The translations under genes were made by a program, and so were the position numbers. The notes under the pieces are model-generated. The model was not told where the DNA came from. It ran no database searches and saw only the letters and a program-made list of their open reading frames with translations. From positions 62,001 through 126,000 of the forward strand of contig JABCPU010000020.1 in the NCBI GenBank assembly GCA_016800925.1: a stretch of DNA of 64,000 bases, written 5' to 3'. This DNA comes from Suillus spraguei. Lineage: Eukaryota > Basidiomycota > Agaricomycetes > Boletales > Suillaceae. Positions within the stretch are counted from its first letter, which is position 1; each line of letters begins with the position of its first letter. Positions 44,133 through 55,450 of the stretch are shown here, piece after piece.

Positions 44133-46926
44133 TTAAAAGTCATATCCCTCCACCTTGAACGTCTTCCCATATTGAAGGTAGCTATCCATGATTTTCAGGA
44201 TCGGGTCGGGTAAACCCATGCTCAGAAGAGTAAACGAGATCTTGGCATGGCCATGAATCTGACCCAGCTTGAAGAAGCACCGCGCAATCAGCGTTGGATA
44301 CTGTGGGTAAGGTGAGCTATTTCCCTTGGCAAAGGGGAACATGACGTACGGTCATTTCCGTGTAATCAGCATATTGGTATGCCGCTACTCGTATCGCAGC
44401 CTGAATTGTGCGCGTGATGTCTCCTTCTTCGGCATACATTTCTAAAAGCTTCGCCCATGGCTTTTGGGAGTAACGCGAAGTATCTAGGCATCGCTGATAG
44501 GCCTCTTTAGCCTCCTCTTTGTGGTGTAAGCGTATGCCTAGGTCTCCGAGGATCTCCCATTCGAGGCCAGTTTTCCGGTATGCAACATGCTGTGTCTTGA
44601 AATGTGCGACTTCTGCTCGGAAGATAGTCCATACCCGCAAGTCCTGGGAAGATAAGTTGTATTCAAAGAACGACCCACCAGTTGTGGAGTGATTCTTACC
44701 TCGTAAAGCACCATAAACAGATTATCTAGCCACCGCTCACACAGGCGCTTGTTTGTGAACGAGAACGCCTCCTGATTGGAGTTCGACGACTGCGATGGTT
44801 CAGGCTCCTCCCCGGCAGCAGCCTGCACTGGCTTCTCCAGTGTTATGCCTTGTGCGCTTGCAGACTCCGTTGCCTCGTCCTGTTCCGCAATGTCAGTGCC
44901 AGTGGCCTCTGCAATTTCGCGTTCTGTGTCCGATTCTGAGGATACGCGGATGATTGGGATGGCAGAAACATTCAGCCCATTCTCAATTTCAGGCTTGCTC
45001 TCTGTTTCCGAGAGGGGGCTGGACATCCCTCGTGTAGACGCGTCATCATCTGCGAGCGTTGCACTCCCCGCGGTCACAGAGCCATCCTCGTGGATCACTG
45101 TGACACTGTTGTTCACATCTCGTGTACCGTTGCTAATCACCACTTTTTGGATCTCTGCCTGGGCCTTCTGCATCCGGTACTCTTCTTCCATGACAAACAC
45201 GACACTCCGCGTCTTCAACAACTCATCCCAGCCTATATCAGAGACAAGACGTGTAAGCAAGGAATAGGCCCTTGCCCACGTCCCACGAAGACCAGGCGCA
45301 GGAAGGCGAAGGAGGGCAGGATCGGCCTGAAGAGACATGAGATAGGAAACGCGATATAACAATGCCACAAACCACATCATCTTCACTTTTCGTTTTTTCA
45401 GGGAGGATATCGCCGATCTGGCGCTGGAAGGGCAAATGGACCTTTGCAGGTACAAGAGCACGGTGAGCATCACGTCCATTGAAAGTGAACATTGGACATG
45501 AGTTCAGTGTTAAAAGCGCCTGTGGTGAAGGTCAGTGGAATTGACTACATTCAACAAAGCTGCATACAGATTCGTAGTCTTTTGTATCAATGTATAGCTC
45601 GGTGAGCTTCTCCCAAGTAACAAATTCACTCGGTGCACAGTTAACAGCCTCTCTCGCAAGTTTTAATGCCCAGTCTGGCCTACCCTTAGACCGAAGGAAA
45701 TCACTTTGTACGTGAAGAAGGGTATAAGAGTGTGGAGTATGCTTCATGGCAGCAGACATGATCTGAACTGCCTTTACTTCCTCATCTTGTCAAAAAACAT
45801 GTCAGACAGGACGTGTCTTGGAAAGGGGAGAAACCAGCGCACTCATTCCAATATAACTTTTTGCCAGGAGCGAGGCGATTTCCGGCTCTCGTGCAGCTAG
45901 TTTCTCGAATAAATTAGCTGCTGGCTGACAACGACCACTATCTCCGAAGTACTTCATTACGCCCGCAGTCAAGTGGTTGGAAACCACGGTAGCAACCTGT
46001 ATCTCAGGATCTGACCCGACTTGCCATCCTACATAGCGATCAGCTTCTTGAACAAGCGAGGCCGAAAGGTGAAGTGCTCACCCTTCATGAACAAGGCCTC
46101 AGCTGCCTGTAAAAATCGGAGTTCGCCTTCAATTGTTGTGATAGGATCGAGCTTGCGGTAAGCTTCCAACCAATAAGTCGGGTCATCGGAATAGAGGATA
46201 GCCCGAAGTAACGCAGAGAGGTATGTTTCTTGCCATATTTCTGGGGTCGCTTCATGTCTAGAACCCACAGATACAATAAGTAGCTTTATACGTGCAATAA
46301 GGGAATACACACCGCTCGCCACGAAGATCTACGACATAGGCAACGACACCTCCTGGGATCTTCACATCTACACGGATATCGACACGAGAGAACGCGTTGA
46401 AGCAGCTTTAAAGTATTCAGCATGTACATGTAGGTATAAAAGTAATGAGAACAAACCAATAACAGCCATTTTTGACTTTCCATGCTGTACTCTTCGAAAA
46501 CCAAGCAGAGTTGTCCTCGATGGAGTATGTGAGGGAATTAATGTACGCGGCAAGGGATGCTGAAGAGGACGCATCCACCCCAGACACAAAATGATACGAA
46601 CCAATCTAACCAATGGTTAACATGCGTGTCGCGGATCCCATATGTTGGAACTTACATCGCGTTGTCCAGTACGTCCTGTACTCTTCACAATATGACAGAG
46701 GTCCGGGGGGCCAAGTTCGCGGAATGTTGCTAGGATGAATCGTCAATATCCCAATAAGTAAGGTCAAAAGATGCTTGACTAACAAAGGCTTTCGGTCCTT
46801 GCTGTTAAAGCTTCTCCAAGTTCAACCTGAAACAGAGTGAGCTTAACGTTGGTCTACATCCGTGAGAATCATGCCAACCTCGAACAGCTCTGGAACGTCT
46901 TTGAAGGACGCCGTTGCGTCCGCCAT
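44133..46926 (-). CDS. ChAPs-family exomer subunit, Bch1/Bud7-like (746 aa)
   Basis: Twelve exons: 46926-46879, 46826-46784, 46729-46656, 46605-46457, 46405-46313, 46257-46082, 46046-45843, 45785-45568, 45519-45373, 45326-44700, 44643-44350 and 44300-44133. They total 2241 nt and are in frame. Chs5-Arf1-binding proteins form the exomer coat that exports chitin synthase and other cargo from the trans-Golgi. Diagnostic text includes GPPDLCHIVKS, FNAFSRVDIRVDVKIPGG, TPEIWQETYLSALLRAILYSDDPTYWLEAYRKLD, MNEEVKAVQIM, SGRPDWALKLAREAVNCAPSEFVTWE (TPR-like), SCPMFTFNGRDAHRALVP..VHLP and WTIFRAEVAHFKTQ to KVEGYDF. A ~130-residue acidic, Ser-rich insert after RMQKAQAEIQK is probably disordered. Length is close to yeast Bch1. 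Confidence 0.92.
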
Positions 46927-47605
46927 GGTAATTGACGTCTATTCAAAGTAAGTTATGCTGTCAGTTAACTTGGCGAGCCTGCCACCTGCACAATCTCAAG
47001 GACGTTGTTGAAGACGCGCCATATTTGTTCCTAAGGCTGTTGCCAAACAACGCCTGTGGCTGTGCAATCTGCAAGTTTGAATTCATCTTACTACTTCCAT
47101 ATTATTATTTATGTAGAGGTAAAGTAAAGTCATGATATCGTAGATGATTCATAATTAAGACGTTGACTGGCAGACGCACGTACCCATGCCCTTGCGATAG
47201 ATGAAATAGTTATCTCCGGTTATCAACCTTGAATCACAATCTTCCTCGGGAGAACGACTGACTTCTATCTATCAAGGTTCGAGGCTACATAAGAGGAAGC
47301 GGTCATTTGGCTATCACTCGAGGTAATTTTTTCAAGGAGATTGGAAAAGGCCAAATAAGGAGTGCCTCACGATTGCTCCCAATATTAAGGTTTGATACAC
47401 AACCCACTGTGTATATGGGAGTGTGTGCTACATTCCTCGTTTACTGCACTGATGCAATCGTCCGAAAATTCTATTATTTCCAGTGGGTAACCCGATGACA
47501 GCTAATGACCTGGAAGCGTTGGATATACTGCAACCATAGGAAGATGAAGTTGCTTGGTGTGAACGCTATGCACATGTGTGACTTCAGGATAACCATAGAA
47601 TTGGC
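46927..47605. other. Intergenic, exomer gene promoter side
   Basis: No protein-like frame beyond short chance ORFs; no repeat seen. Confidence 0.4.
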
Positions 47606-47852
47606 CGATAAATTCAGGCCCTCAACCAAGTGCTTGTAGCGCTTGGAAGAGCTGTTCCTATATCGCAGGTGAGATGCTGAGTCATGAGAAGTATCACAAT
47701 GCTTCGAGCGTCTGACCTCCAGATAACACTGCGAGACAATATTGCAGACCCTTCAAACACCATTGGGCTTCGAGCCAGGAGGGGAGATAACGATAACTGG
47801 CCAAACATCTTACCCATGAATTCGGAGCCCGCAGGAGATGTCGATGGAGGGT
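47606..47852 (+). pseudogene. Possible two-exon gene remnant, family unknown
   Basis: Two short coding-like blocks separated by a plausible intron (GTGAGA...CTCCAG, 60 bases): IQALNQVLVALGRAVPIS and ITLRDNIADPSNTIGLRARR, followed by GDNDNWPNILPMN and a GTAAAC donor. Composition looks like protein, but no start or neighbouring exon is clear. I do not recognise it. Confidence 0.3.
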
Positions 47853-49364
47853 AAACTTTGGGGGTTGCAAAAAATTGGCCGGTCATGCGACGTTCCGTGT
47901 GTTTGCGCGAGAAAGAAGCTCCCTGTGAGCTGTTTCTTGTTTTTTTTTTTTCACTTGCAGACCCTTCATCCTTTCAGCTACAGTGAATCTAACAGCAAAC
48001 TTCTCGACGCCCGTCGTACTATCCAGCAAATCACGAATGTAGTTTCAAAATAGGTCTCCCAGGTACCGTCCAAACATTTCGGGGCGGCACTTCTTCGAGG
48101 AATTTATGACCATCAATCTTGACAGCGACGTGGGATAGCTTCCTTTAAATGCTCGAGACACTGTGAATGAGGTCAGACAGCAAGACGTGAGTCAAGAGAA
48201 TGAATTTACAAAATACTGAGCTTGATCCCAGTCACTCGTTGACAGAGGTTGATGATAAGTTGTGGCATGGATTGTATGATAGAAGATAGCTCAAGAAAGT
48301 ACTATAGGTAGTCATTGTTTGAGTGCGCAGATCATCAATATGTGCCAGAACGACAACATGCATACCATTGTCACGACTCAGCAGTAGGATGAAGCTGCGG
48401 AAGGTTTTCTCCCAGCTTATGAATGACCGGTAACTTGAATAGCAGACGCTGGGTGCATTTAAATGTAATTATCTCATGCCACGCTTATGCACCTAGCCGT
48501 GATAGTGAATTTGTATTGATAGGTGCATTCGCAGATAGATCAGGTACAAAGAGAGGCTTGCGTGGAAGGAGCTGCGACATAAACTTGTGAAGCCTAAATT
48601 CATTTCCACACAAAAGAGAACGTACAGGTGAAACAACGTGCTCTGTTTGCCGACGTTGATCAGCGGAAATCTTGATTGAACGCTCTCTATCGTGGACAGT
48701 AGTATCCATTCGGAGCTATGGGCGAAAGTATGGAACAGCATCACCATAATATGTATGTAGAACATTAGGGTAGAGCACGGGTACGGGCAAACCCGCGGTG
48801 TTTCGCTGACGGGTCTGGCGGGTACGGGTACGGTGTAGATTAAGGAGACCCGTGCATATACCGTGCTCACCCGTAGCGGTGTTGCGGTGTTGGACGGGTG
48901 TAGACCCCTCCACTTGTCCGAGGATGGCGAGAATCAATATTATTACTGCATGATCCTCCCGATCACGAGTCGGAGCTGTCATGACTCACCACTTCACTCG
49001 TTCCCAAAACCTTTATACTTCTGAAGCTTCGACCGCAAGTCCATCGAGTAGCAATGTCAATTTGGAGTGACAATCGACTATGCCCGTTATACTGATTTTC
49101 CAGTGGATTTATATTTCATGAGTTTGGAGAGAAGCGATAATTTACGGTGCCCAGGTTCTGTACGAGTTAAAAGGTCAATAAGTTGTAAAGAAATGCAAAA
49201 TACCATTCACCTTCCTCTCGTGCGCCGCCCAAAGAAGGCTGATGAGTCTTGCATCCAGTCATGCTCGTTAAAATCATCTTCGATAGCATCTTCTCTGAAA
49301 GCTGTCAGCCAGGCAGTTAAGAAGAGCGTAAATGTGCTTACTCGTCCTTTGAAGAGAGACTGTC
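47853..49364. other. Gene-poor stretch with a small inverted-repeat element
   Basis: Mostly non-coding. At about 48773-48869 lies a GC-rich segment. Its ends, 'gagcacgggtac' and (reverse complement) 'gagcacggtata', pair. It is filled with 'gggtacggg' units; this looks like a MITE-sized insert. Confidence 0.35.
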
Positions 49365-50156
49365 TTGCTCTCAAAAAAGACACGCTCATCACCATCATCA
49401 TCGCCCAACTCATCGGTAATCGATGTTGATGCCATTGACACGGTAACGAGGTCTGACGATGAAGAGGACCTGGATGCCGAGCTTCGTAAGGCTTCTGATA
49501 CTACTATGTCAGTGTCTGACCAATTAAATACAGAAAAACTCGAGAAGAATTGGCGCTCACTTGTCTATACATTTTTTGACATCGATCATGTTGCTATTCA
49601 AAACGTCGATGGTCGTGTTTGCCACTTCTTCCCCTGTGCAGCACAAAAATGTAAGACGAGAATTGGAGGTGTTCGGCGTTTCCAGGACTCGAAAGATAAG
49701 GCTTCAACTGCTAATCTAAAGAACCACGCCATTGGCTGTTTCGGTGACGAGGCTGTCAAAGTTGCGTGCATTGATAAGCAAGCGTATGAAGGACCCCCTG
49801 ATCGACCAATATGTAAGAATACATACTGGTTGACCAAGGGGTCCTTCACACCAGTACGTGGACGAAGAGACCGGGAAACCACAGGCTGTGAGTTACTTGC
49901 AGAAACATGGGCGCCTCGCCGTGAATCAGAGCTCGCCGCAGGCTGGAAAGGCGCAGACGGTAGTTGTAGATGCGGTGAAATTGACGCAGAACCACCAAAG
50001 CGGTTACCTCTACCACCAATCAGTATGCTGTTTGTTCCAGAAAGCTTTGGCATTGGAGCACTGGAGGCGGCCTTGACGTGTCAACATGACGACGAGAAGT
50101 GTCACGTTGTAAACTTACAAACTCAACGAAAGGGTACTAGCCGAAGTCCGAGTTGA
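49365..50156 (+). CDS. BED-type zinc-finger ORF related to hAT transposase N-terminus
   Basis: Open frame of 263 codons with no ATG before 49506, so a start there or on an upstream exon is likely. Residues after the first Ser-rich acidic stretch read NWRSLVYTFFDIDHV, CHFFPCAAQKCKTRIGG, RRFQDSKDKASTANLKNHAIGCFGDEAV: a C-x4-C...H-x4-C BED finger as found at the front of basidiomycete hAT transposases. After about 49800 similarity ends and the rest is unlike a transposase, with no RNase-H domain or C-terminal dimerisation region. It is either a truncated relic or a captured DNA-binding domain. The tail could be non-coding. Confidence 0.5.
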   Translation: MLSKKTRSSPSSSPNSSVIDVDAIDTVTRSDDEEDLDAELRKASDTTMSVSDQLNTEKLEKNWRSLVYTFFDIDHVAIQNVDGRVCHFFPCAAQKCKTRIGGVRRFQDSKDKASTANLKNHAIGCFGDEAVKVACIDKQAYEGPPDRPICKNTYWLTKGSFTPVRGRRDRETTGCELLAETWAPRRESELAAGWKGADGSCRCGEIDAEPPKRLPLPPISMLFVPESFGIGALEAALTCQHDDEKCHVVNLQTQRKGTSRSPS

Positions 50157-50582
50157 TGATTCGACAGGCGCACGCCTTTCATCCCACGAGGGCCCAGCTC
50201 GAGAGACGTCCTCGTGTTCCGGGCTTTTTCCATTCAGAACGCGACAGTTTGGGAGAACGATCTGTGTCTAGTGTGTTTCATGTAAATGAACGAAACGGTG
50301 CAAGTTAGATGCCAAGAAAGAATCATTTTGAGTACTATATGATTGCATTGAAAGTCGCTCATTCTGCTAAGCACTTTCTCCAGGGCAGTAATGACGATCA
50401 TTATAGGCTAAAATGGTGGGGCGAGGTAGGAGAAGGGTCGGTGTCCGAGCGGAGATAGCCGAAGCGAGCCGCTCGGAGGTAGTAAAGAGACCTCCCGATC
50501 CAGAGCATGTCATAGATAGCCCACTCCAATGGTATACGCGTCCAACTCTCTGAAACGACATAGCCGTCGACTTGGGATCTTC
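50157..50582. other. Non-coding stretch after the BED ORF
   Basis: No gene recognised. A GC-rich imperfect palindrome ('gagcggagatagccgaagcgagccgctc') lies near 50440-50475. Confidence 0.35.
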
Positions 50583-50815
50583 TCAGCGCTTTTTAACCAA
50601 GACAAATTGGACTGGCTGCAAGCTCCCTCGAGAATAGTTTGTCAACAGCCCACACATAATCCAAGTTTCTCTCTTTGAACCACCGATCGAGCGTGATACC
50701 GACGAAATCATCCCTAGAAACGTCGTGTTCACATCCTTGCTGGTCAAGCCAAGTAGGTATTTGCTCAAAGCTGATTATTTAGCCGGCTATTTCGAACACT
50801 GTGGTGGCTAGGGGT
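50583..50815 (-). pseudogene. Short gene family S, copy S1 (nonsense-bearing)
   Basis: The minus strand resembles the open copy at 56179-56534 (RWFKERNLDYVWAVD). It has TAA in place of the conserved Trp of the AGW/TGW motif, like three other copies. Unknown function. Confidence 0.5.
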
Positions 50816-51399
50816 GTAAATCTGGGATTTGCACATGAAGAGGGGCAGCGTGAACGTACGGATTGTCAGTACCTGTCGCAAATCTTCCATAGATGAGTTA
50901 AAGCCACCCGAAGGCCGTGGATAACTACCAATTCACTTAGAGCTGGTCTGGATAAGCTTTCATAGACTTCAAAAACTTGTTTGCAGCATGTCGGAACTTC
51001 GGAAGTAAAGATGAATATGACGGAGATTATGATGAAAGAGATGTGCTTGCTGGTTTGCCATCTTCTTCAAAGCTTCAGCTTCATGCCTGGCTACATTCCA
51101 CACTGTCACTCCGAAGCGTTCATTCCGAAACCAGAAAGAGACGTGCTTGCTGATGTGCGAGTGTAATCACTTCCAGGGAGGACGTTCCCCGTCAGGCTGT
51201 TAGCTAGCGCAGATGCTGAGGACCAACCTCCAATGGACAAGTGGATAACCGGCTCAGAAATCCATGCGCTACAATTACGTCGCGCTCGTATACTTACAGG
51301 TTCTCCCTCATCTTAGGTTTCCCCAGGTACTGACAAGCCGTAAGTCTACGTTACCCCTTTTCATATGCGAATCACAGATTTAAATCCCTAGTCACCACG

Positions 51400-51690
51400 A
51401 TATTCGAAATGACCGGCTAAATAATCAACTTTGAGCAAATACGCACTTGGTTTGACAAGCAGGGATACAAACACGACGATCCGCTCTGGCAACGATTTTG
51501 GATTTTGTCGGTATCGCGTTTGATCGGTGGTTCAAAGAGAGGAATATGTGGGTGAGCTTCTGACATCTATTCTCTAGGGAGCTTGCAGCCAGTCATTATC
51601 TTGGTCCGAAAGCACTGAGAAGATTCCAAGTTGACGACGCTGTCGTGTCAGGGAGTCAGATGCGGACCGTGAAGTGAAGCAGATGATGGA
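51400..51690 (+). pseudogene. Family S, copy S2
   Basis: ATTCGAAATGACCGGC then TAA, followed by NFEQIRTWFDKQGYKHDD. It aligns with KIAGWVFSFEQVRAWLEKQG of the open copy. The nonsense codon is at the Trp position. A later CRVRELDADR-like segment is also frame-shifted. Confidence 0.6.
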
Positions 51691-52003
51691 AGAAACGAGA
51701 CTGAGTCGGATACTTTGGGTCACTGTTGCACCCATTCTTCGTGAATTGATGTTGATTGTACATTATGTTAGGTATGTCATCTCAACGTGAACGAGATTGT
51801 AGCTGTTTGCTTTTGGGAAAGGCGCGCGTACATCTCCGCTTGAAGTTTTCTGTAAGGTTTCGCGATTTGATGGTAAAACGCTCTTCATAATTGAAGGTCA
51901 CAGACTGGATATAAATATTTGTTTACATCGAGAACACTAGCATGTACTACATCAGGGAGGCTACATATGGTCAGACAAAACGGGAAATGGTAAACGGATA
52001 CTA
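51691..52003. other. Shared 3' flank of T1
   Basis: Matches the regions after T2 (54823-54990) and T3 (60895-61114), including a 'gtttacatcgagaac' block. No gene. Confidence 0.5.
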
Positions 52004-52866
52004 CTACTGATATCTAGCGTACTTCCGCATAGTTTCCATCAACATCATCCCAATGGTGACGACGTATGTGACCATCCAGAGCACAGTAATGACGCAGCAG
52101 ATCACGCTTTGAGAAGAAAAGCCCGCTATCAACAACGCTGGGGTGAGATACATGAGACCAGAAAGAGGCTCAAATGATGGAACAACTTACCAAATATAAA
52201 ACAATGCAGGGACACAACGACGAAGAACATGGGCGTGACTATCGACAACAGGTAGGCAAACACGAAGTAGCCGCCTGGGTCAAGATACTCGGTCAACGAG
52301 TGTACTAGGCATCACAGGAATAAATCTTACTTCTTGAGTCCAGTGTCGATCGGTGTGAAGCCAACGTATCATGCTCGAGCCAGATGTCAGCATCGCGATT
52401 ATGGCAAGCATGAGCGGCACGAGGAGCAGACAGTGAGGGGCGGGCGATGTATAGTCAAGGTATGACACCGGAGAGCCCGTAGTGGCAAAAACACCACTTA
52501 GAGCGAGGAGGACGCTTGCCTTTGAGGGAGAAAGTAAGCATCGGCTTCAGTTCGAAATGCATGAAAGAGTTAGATAACTTACTGTGGTGATAATGATAAT
52601 GCTGGCCAGGATGGAGCACAACCTGCTTCTAACGATTTCGAACGCTTCCTCGGATTGCAGTGACTTCCAATGATCATCAAGATCTGGGCATCCCAGTGCC
52701 AAAAAGCATAGTATCCTCATCAAGAGAGACGTGCGACGAAGAGCTTCGGGGAGGGGTTGTTCGTCGACAAGATTAGCAGTTGGCACACGTAACTTGAAAG
52801 GTAAGCGTGGATCAGTCATACAGCAAAGATTCCTGAGTAGTGAGAGTGTACCTCAGTGGAAGCCAT
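52004..52866 (-). CDS. Multi-span membrane protein T1, unknown family (214 aa)
   Basis: Exons 52866-52852 (MASTE only), 52792-52583, 52519-52331, 52287-52191 and 52137-52004; 645 nt, in frame, GT-AG introns of 43-63 nt. The tiny first exon is supported because all three paralogues have M[AP]STE followed by GT. Four hydrophobic stretches are seen: near LCSILASIIIITTASVLLAL, HCLLLVPLMLAIIAMLTSG, YFVFAYLLSIVTPMFFVVVS and VICCVITVLWMVTYVVTIGMM. A conserved cytosolic-looking patch, DDHWKSLQSEEAFE, precedes the first span. No family recognised; no signal peptide. It is one of three local copies. Confidence 0.7.
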
Positions 52867-52984
52867 GGAATTAAGTGAAAGAGTGAATACAGACTATTGG
52901 TTTGAAGACCCATGCTGAAAAGATATTATAAAGGTCTAGGATGAAGCGGCGATGATTTATTACCTATTAATAACTGAGCGTGCT

Positions 52985-53110
52985 TGTTCCTCTCTTTGAA
53001 CCACCGATCGAACGCGATACCGACAAAATCGCTGCCAGAGCGGATCGTCGTGTTTGTATCCCTGCTTGTCAAACCAAGTGCGTATTTGCTCAAAGTTGAT
53101 TATTTAGCCG
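52985..53110 (-). pseudogene. Family S, copy S3
   Basis: Same sequence type as S2, including the TAA at the Trp position ('gattatttagccgg' on the plus strand). 53110-53480 continues the same flank as the arms, so this is a third copy in the spacer of the palindrome. Confidence 0.55.
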
Positions 53111-53879
53111 GTCATTTCGAATATCGTGGTGACTAGGGATGTAAGTCTGTGATTCGCATATGAAAAGGGGTAACGTGGACTTACGGCTTGTCAGTACCTG
53201 GGGAAACCTAAGATGAGGGAGAACCTGTAAGTATACGAGCGCGACGTAATTGTAGCGCATGGATTTCTGAGCCGGTTATCCGCTTGTCCATTGGAGGTTG
53301 GTCCTCAGCATCTGCGCTAGCTAACAGCCTGACGGGGAACGTCCTCTTTAGAAGTGATTACACTCGCACACCAGCAAGCACGTCTCTTTCTGGTTTCGGA
53401 ATGAACGCTTCGGAGTGACAGTGTGGAATGTAGCCAGGCATGAAGCTGAAGCTTTGAAGAAGATGGCAAACCAGGAGATCAAACTAGCGAGAATTTTTGT
53501 TCACATCAAGGGCAGTACCTTCGTCATCAACTCCGATCGTGACGGAGTTATAATTAATATTAGGTGAATTCGAGGCTATCCTCGTGCTTGGCGGGAAATC
53601 CTATCGTGATGTCTTTTTAGCTATTGGACGTCGGCTCCGAGCTCTTTGCTATACTGTCCATGTCAATGTTTGCCTTCAATGGTTTGAAATTTATATGTAT
53701 GTCAGAATTGGCGAGACAAAGACATCATGATCGAACTCCAAGATATCGACTCAACCTTAGAGAGGACTCTTTGACAAACTCGAGATGTTTTTTCTCACGG
53801 AGTCCTATTGCTTGCCACAGCAATTTATGATGCCAAAATAGTCGTGCACTGCAGGAGCATTCTAGTGGGAATTTTCACC
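53111..53879. other. Spacer of the inverted duplication
   Basis: Contains a further copy of the S flank (to ~53480) and a segment (~53590-53760, 'attggacgtcggctccgagc') that recurs at ~55905-56110. No gene. Confidence 0.5.
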
Positions 53880-53956
53880 ATTCAAATCATCCTAGACGTT
53901 TATAATCTTATGGGTCTTCAAACTAATAGTCTGTATTCACTCTTTCACTTAATTCC

Positions 53957-54822
53957 ATGGCTTCCACTGAGGTACACTCTCACTACTTAGGAATCTTTTC
54001 TGTATGACTGATCCATGCTTATCTTTCAAGTTACATGTGCCAACTGCTAACCTTGTCGACGAACAACCTCTTCCCGAAGCTCTTCGTCGCACGTCTCTCT
54101 TGACGAGGATACTATGCTTTTTGGCACTGGGACGCCCAGATCTTGATGATCATTGGAAGTCACTGCAATCCGAGGAAGCGTTTGAAACCGTTAGAAGCAG
54201 GTTGTGCTCCATCCTGGCTAGCATTATCACCATAGTAAGTTATCTAACTCTTTCATGCATTTCGAACTGAAGCCGATCCTTCCTTTCCCCCTCAAAGGGA
54301 AGCGTCCTCCTCGCTTCAAGTGGTGTTTTTGTCACTACGGGCTCTCCGGTGTCATACCTTGACTATACATCGCCCGCCCCTCACTGTCTGCTCTTCGTGT
54401 CGCTCATGCTTGCCATAATCGCGATGCTGACATCTGGCTCGAGCATGATACGTTGGCTTCACACCGATCGACACTGGACTCGAGAAGTAAGTTTTATTCC
54501 TGTGATGCCTAGTACACCCGTTGACATAGTATTAGCAACTTAAGCCAGACGGCTACTTCGTGATTTCCTACCTGTTGTCAATAGTCTCGCCCATGTTCTT
54601 CGTCGTTTTGTCCCTGCATTGTTTTATATCTGGTAAGTTGTTTCATCATTTGAGCCTCTTTCTGGTCTCATGTATTTCACCCCAGCGTTGTTGATAGCGG
54701 GCTTTTCTTCTCAAAGCGTGATCTGCCGCGTCATCACTGCGCTCTGGATGGTCACATACGTCGTCACCATTGGGATGATGTTGATGGAAACTATGCGGAA
54801 GTACGCTAGATATCACCTGTAG
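53957..54822 (+). CDS. Multi-span membrane protein T2 (213 aa)
   Basis: Exons 53957-53971, 54031-54234, 54298-54486, 54536-54632 and 54686-54822; 642 nt, in frame. Same four hydrophobic spans as T1. Before exon 4 there are two nearby acceptors: the first (CATAG, ending 54529) leads straight to an in-frame TAG, while the second (ATTAG, ending 54535) gives an open frame and the same 97-nt exon length as T1. T2 is therefore intact only if the second site is used. Divergent to T1 across the palindrome spacer. Function unknown. Confidence 0.65.
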
Positions 54823-55205
54823 TATCCGTTTACCATTTCCCGTTTTGTCTGTCCGTATGTAGCCTCCCTGATGTAGTACCCGCTAGTGTTCTCGATGTAA
54901 ACAAATATTCATATGCAGTCTGTGACCTTCATTTTTCAAGAGCGTTTTACCATCGAATTGTGTCGGTGTGCAACCTTACAGAAAACTTGAAATGTACGCG
55001 CGCCTTTCGCAAAAGCAAACAGCTACAATCTCGTTCACATTGAGATATCATACCAAACATAATGTACAATCAACATCAATTCACGAAGAACGGGTGCAAC
55101 AATGACCCAAAGTATCCGACTCAGCCCCGTTTCTTCTATCATCTGCTTCTTCACTTTACGGTCCGCATCTAACTCCCTGACACGACACCGTCGTCAACTT
55201 GAAAT
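54823..55205. other. Shared 3' flank of T2
   Basis: Reverse complement of the stretch following T1; no gene. Confidence 0.5.
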
Positions 55206-55450
55206 CTTCTCAATGCTTTCGGACCAAGATAATGACTGGCTGCAAGCTCCCTAGAGAATAGATGTCAGAAGCTCACCCACATATTCCTCTCTTTGAACCA
55301 CCGATCAAACGCGATACCGACAAAATCCAAAATCGTTGCCAGAGCGGATCGTCGTGTTTGTATCCCTGCTTGTCAAACCAAGTGTGTATTTGCTCAAAGT
55401 TGATTATTTAGCCGGTCATTTCGAATATCGTGGTGACTAGGGATGTTAAT
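55206..55450 (-). pseudogene. Family S, copy S4
   Basis: Mirror of S2 in the right arm. It has the same TAA at the conserved Trp codon. The downstream block CRVRELDADRKVKKQM is readable in another frame. Confidence 0.6.

Larger units (their letters stand above)
51047..52950. repeat. Left arm of a large inverted duplication (~1.9 kb)
   Basis: Reverse-complement match to about 53880-55790. Order here: flank, S copy (+), shared 3' flank, membrane-protein gene T1 (-) and its promoter. The same parts appear in mirrored order in the other arm. Confidence 0.75.

Noticed and set aside
44776..45267. 163-codon plus-strand frame inside the exomer gene
   Set aside because: Antisense to a well-supported exon encoding the acidic insert; its composition is a mirror artefact.
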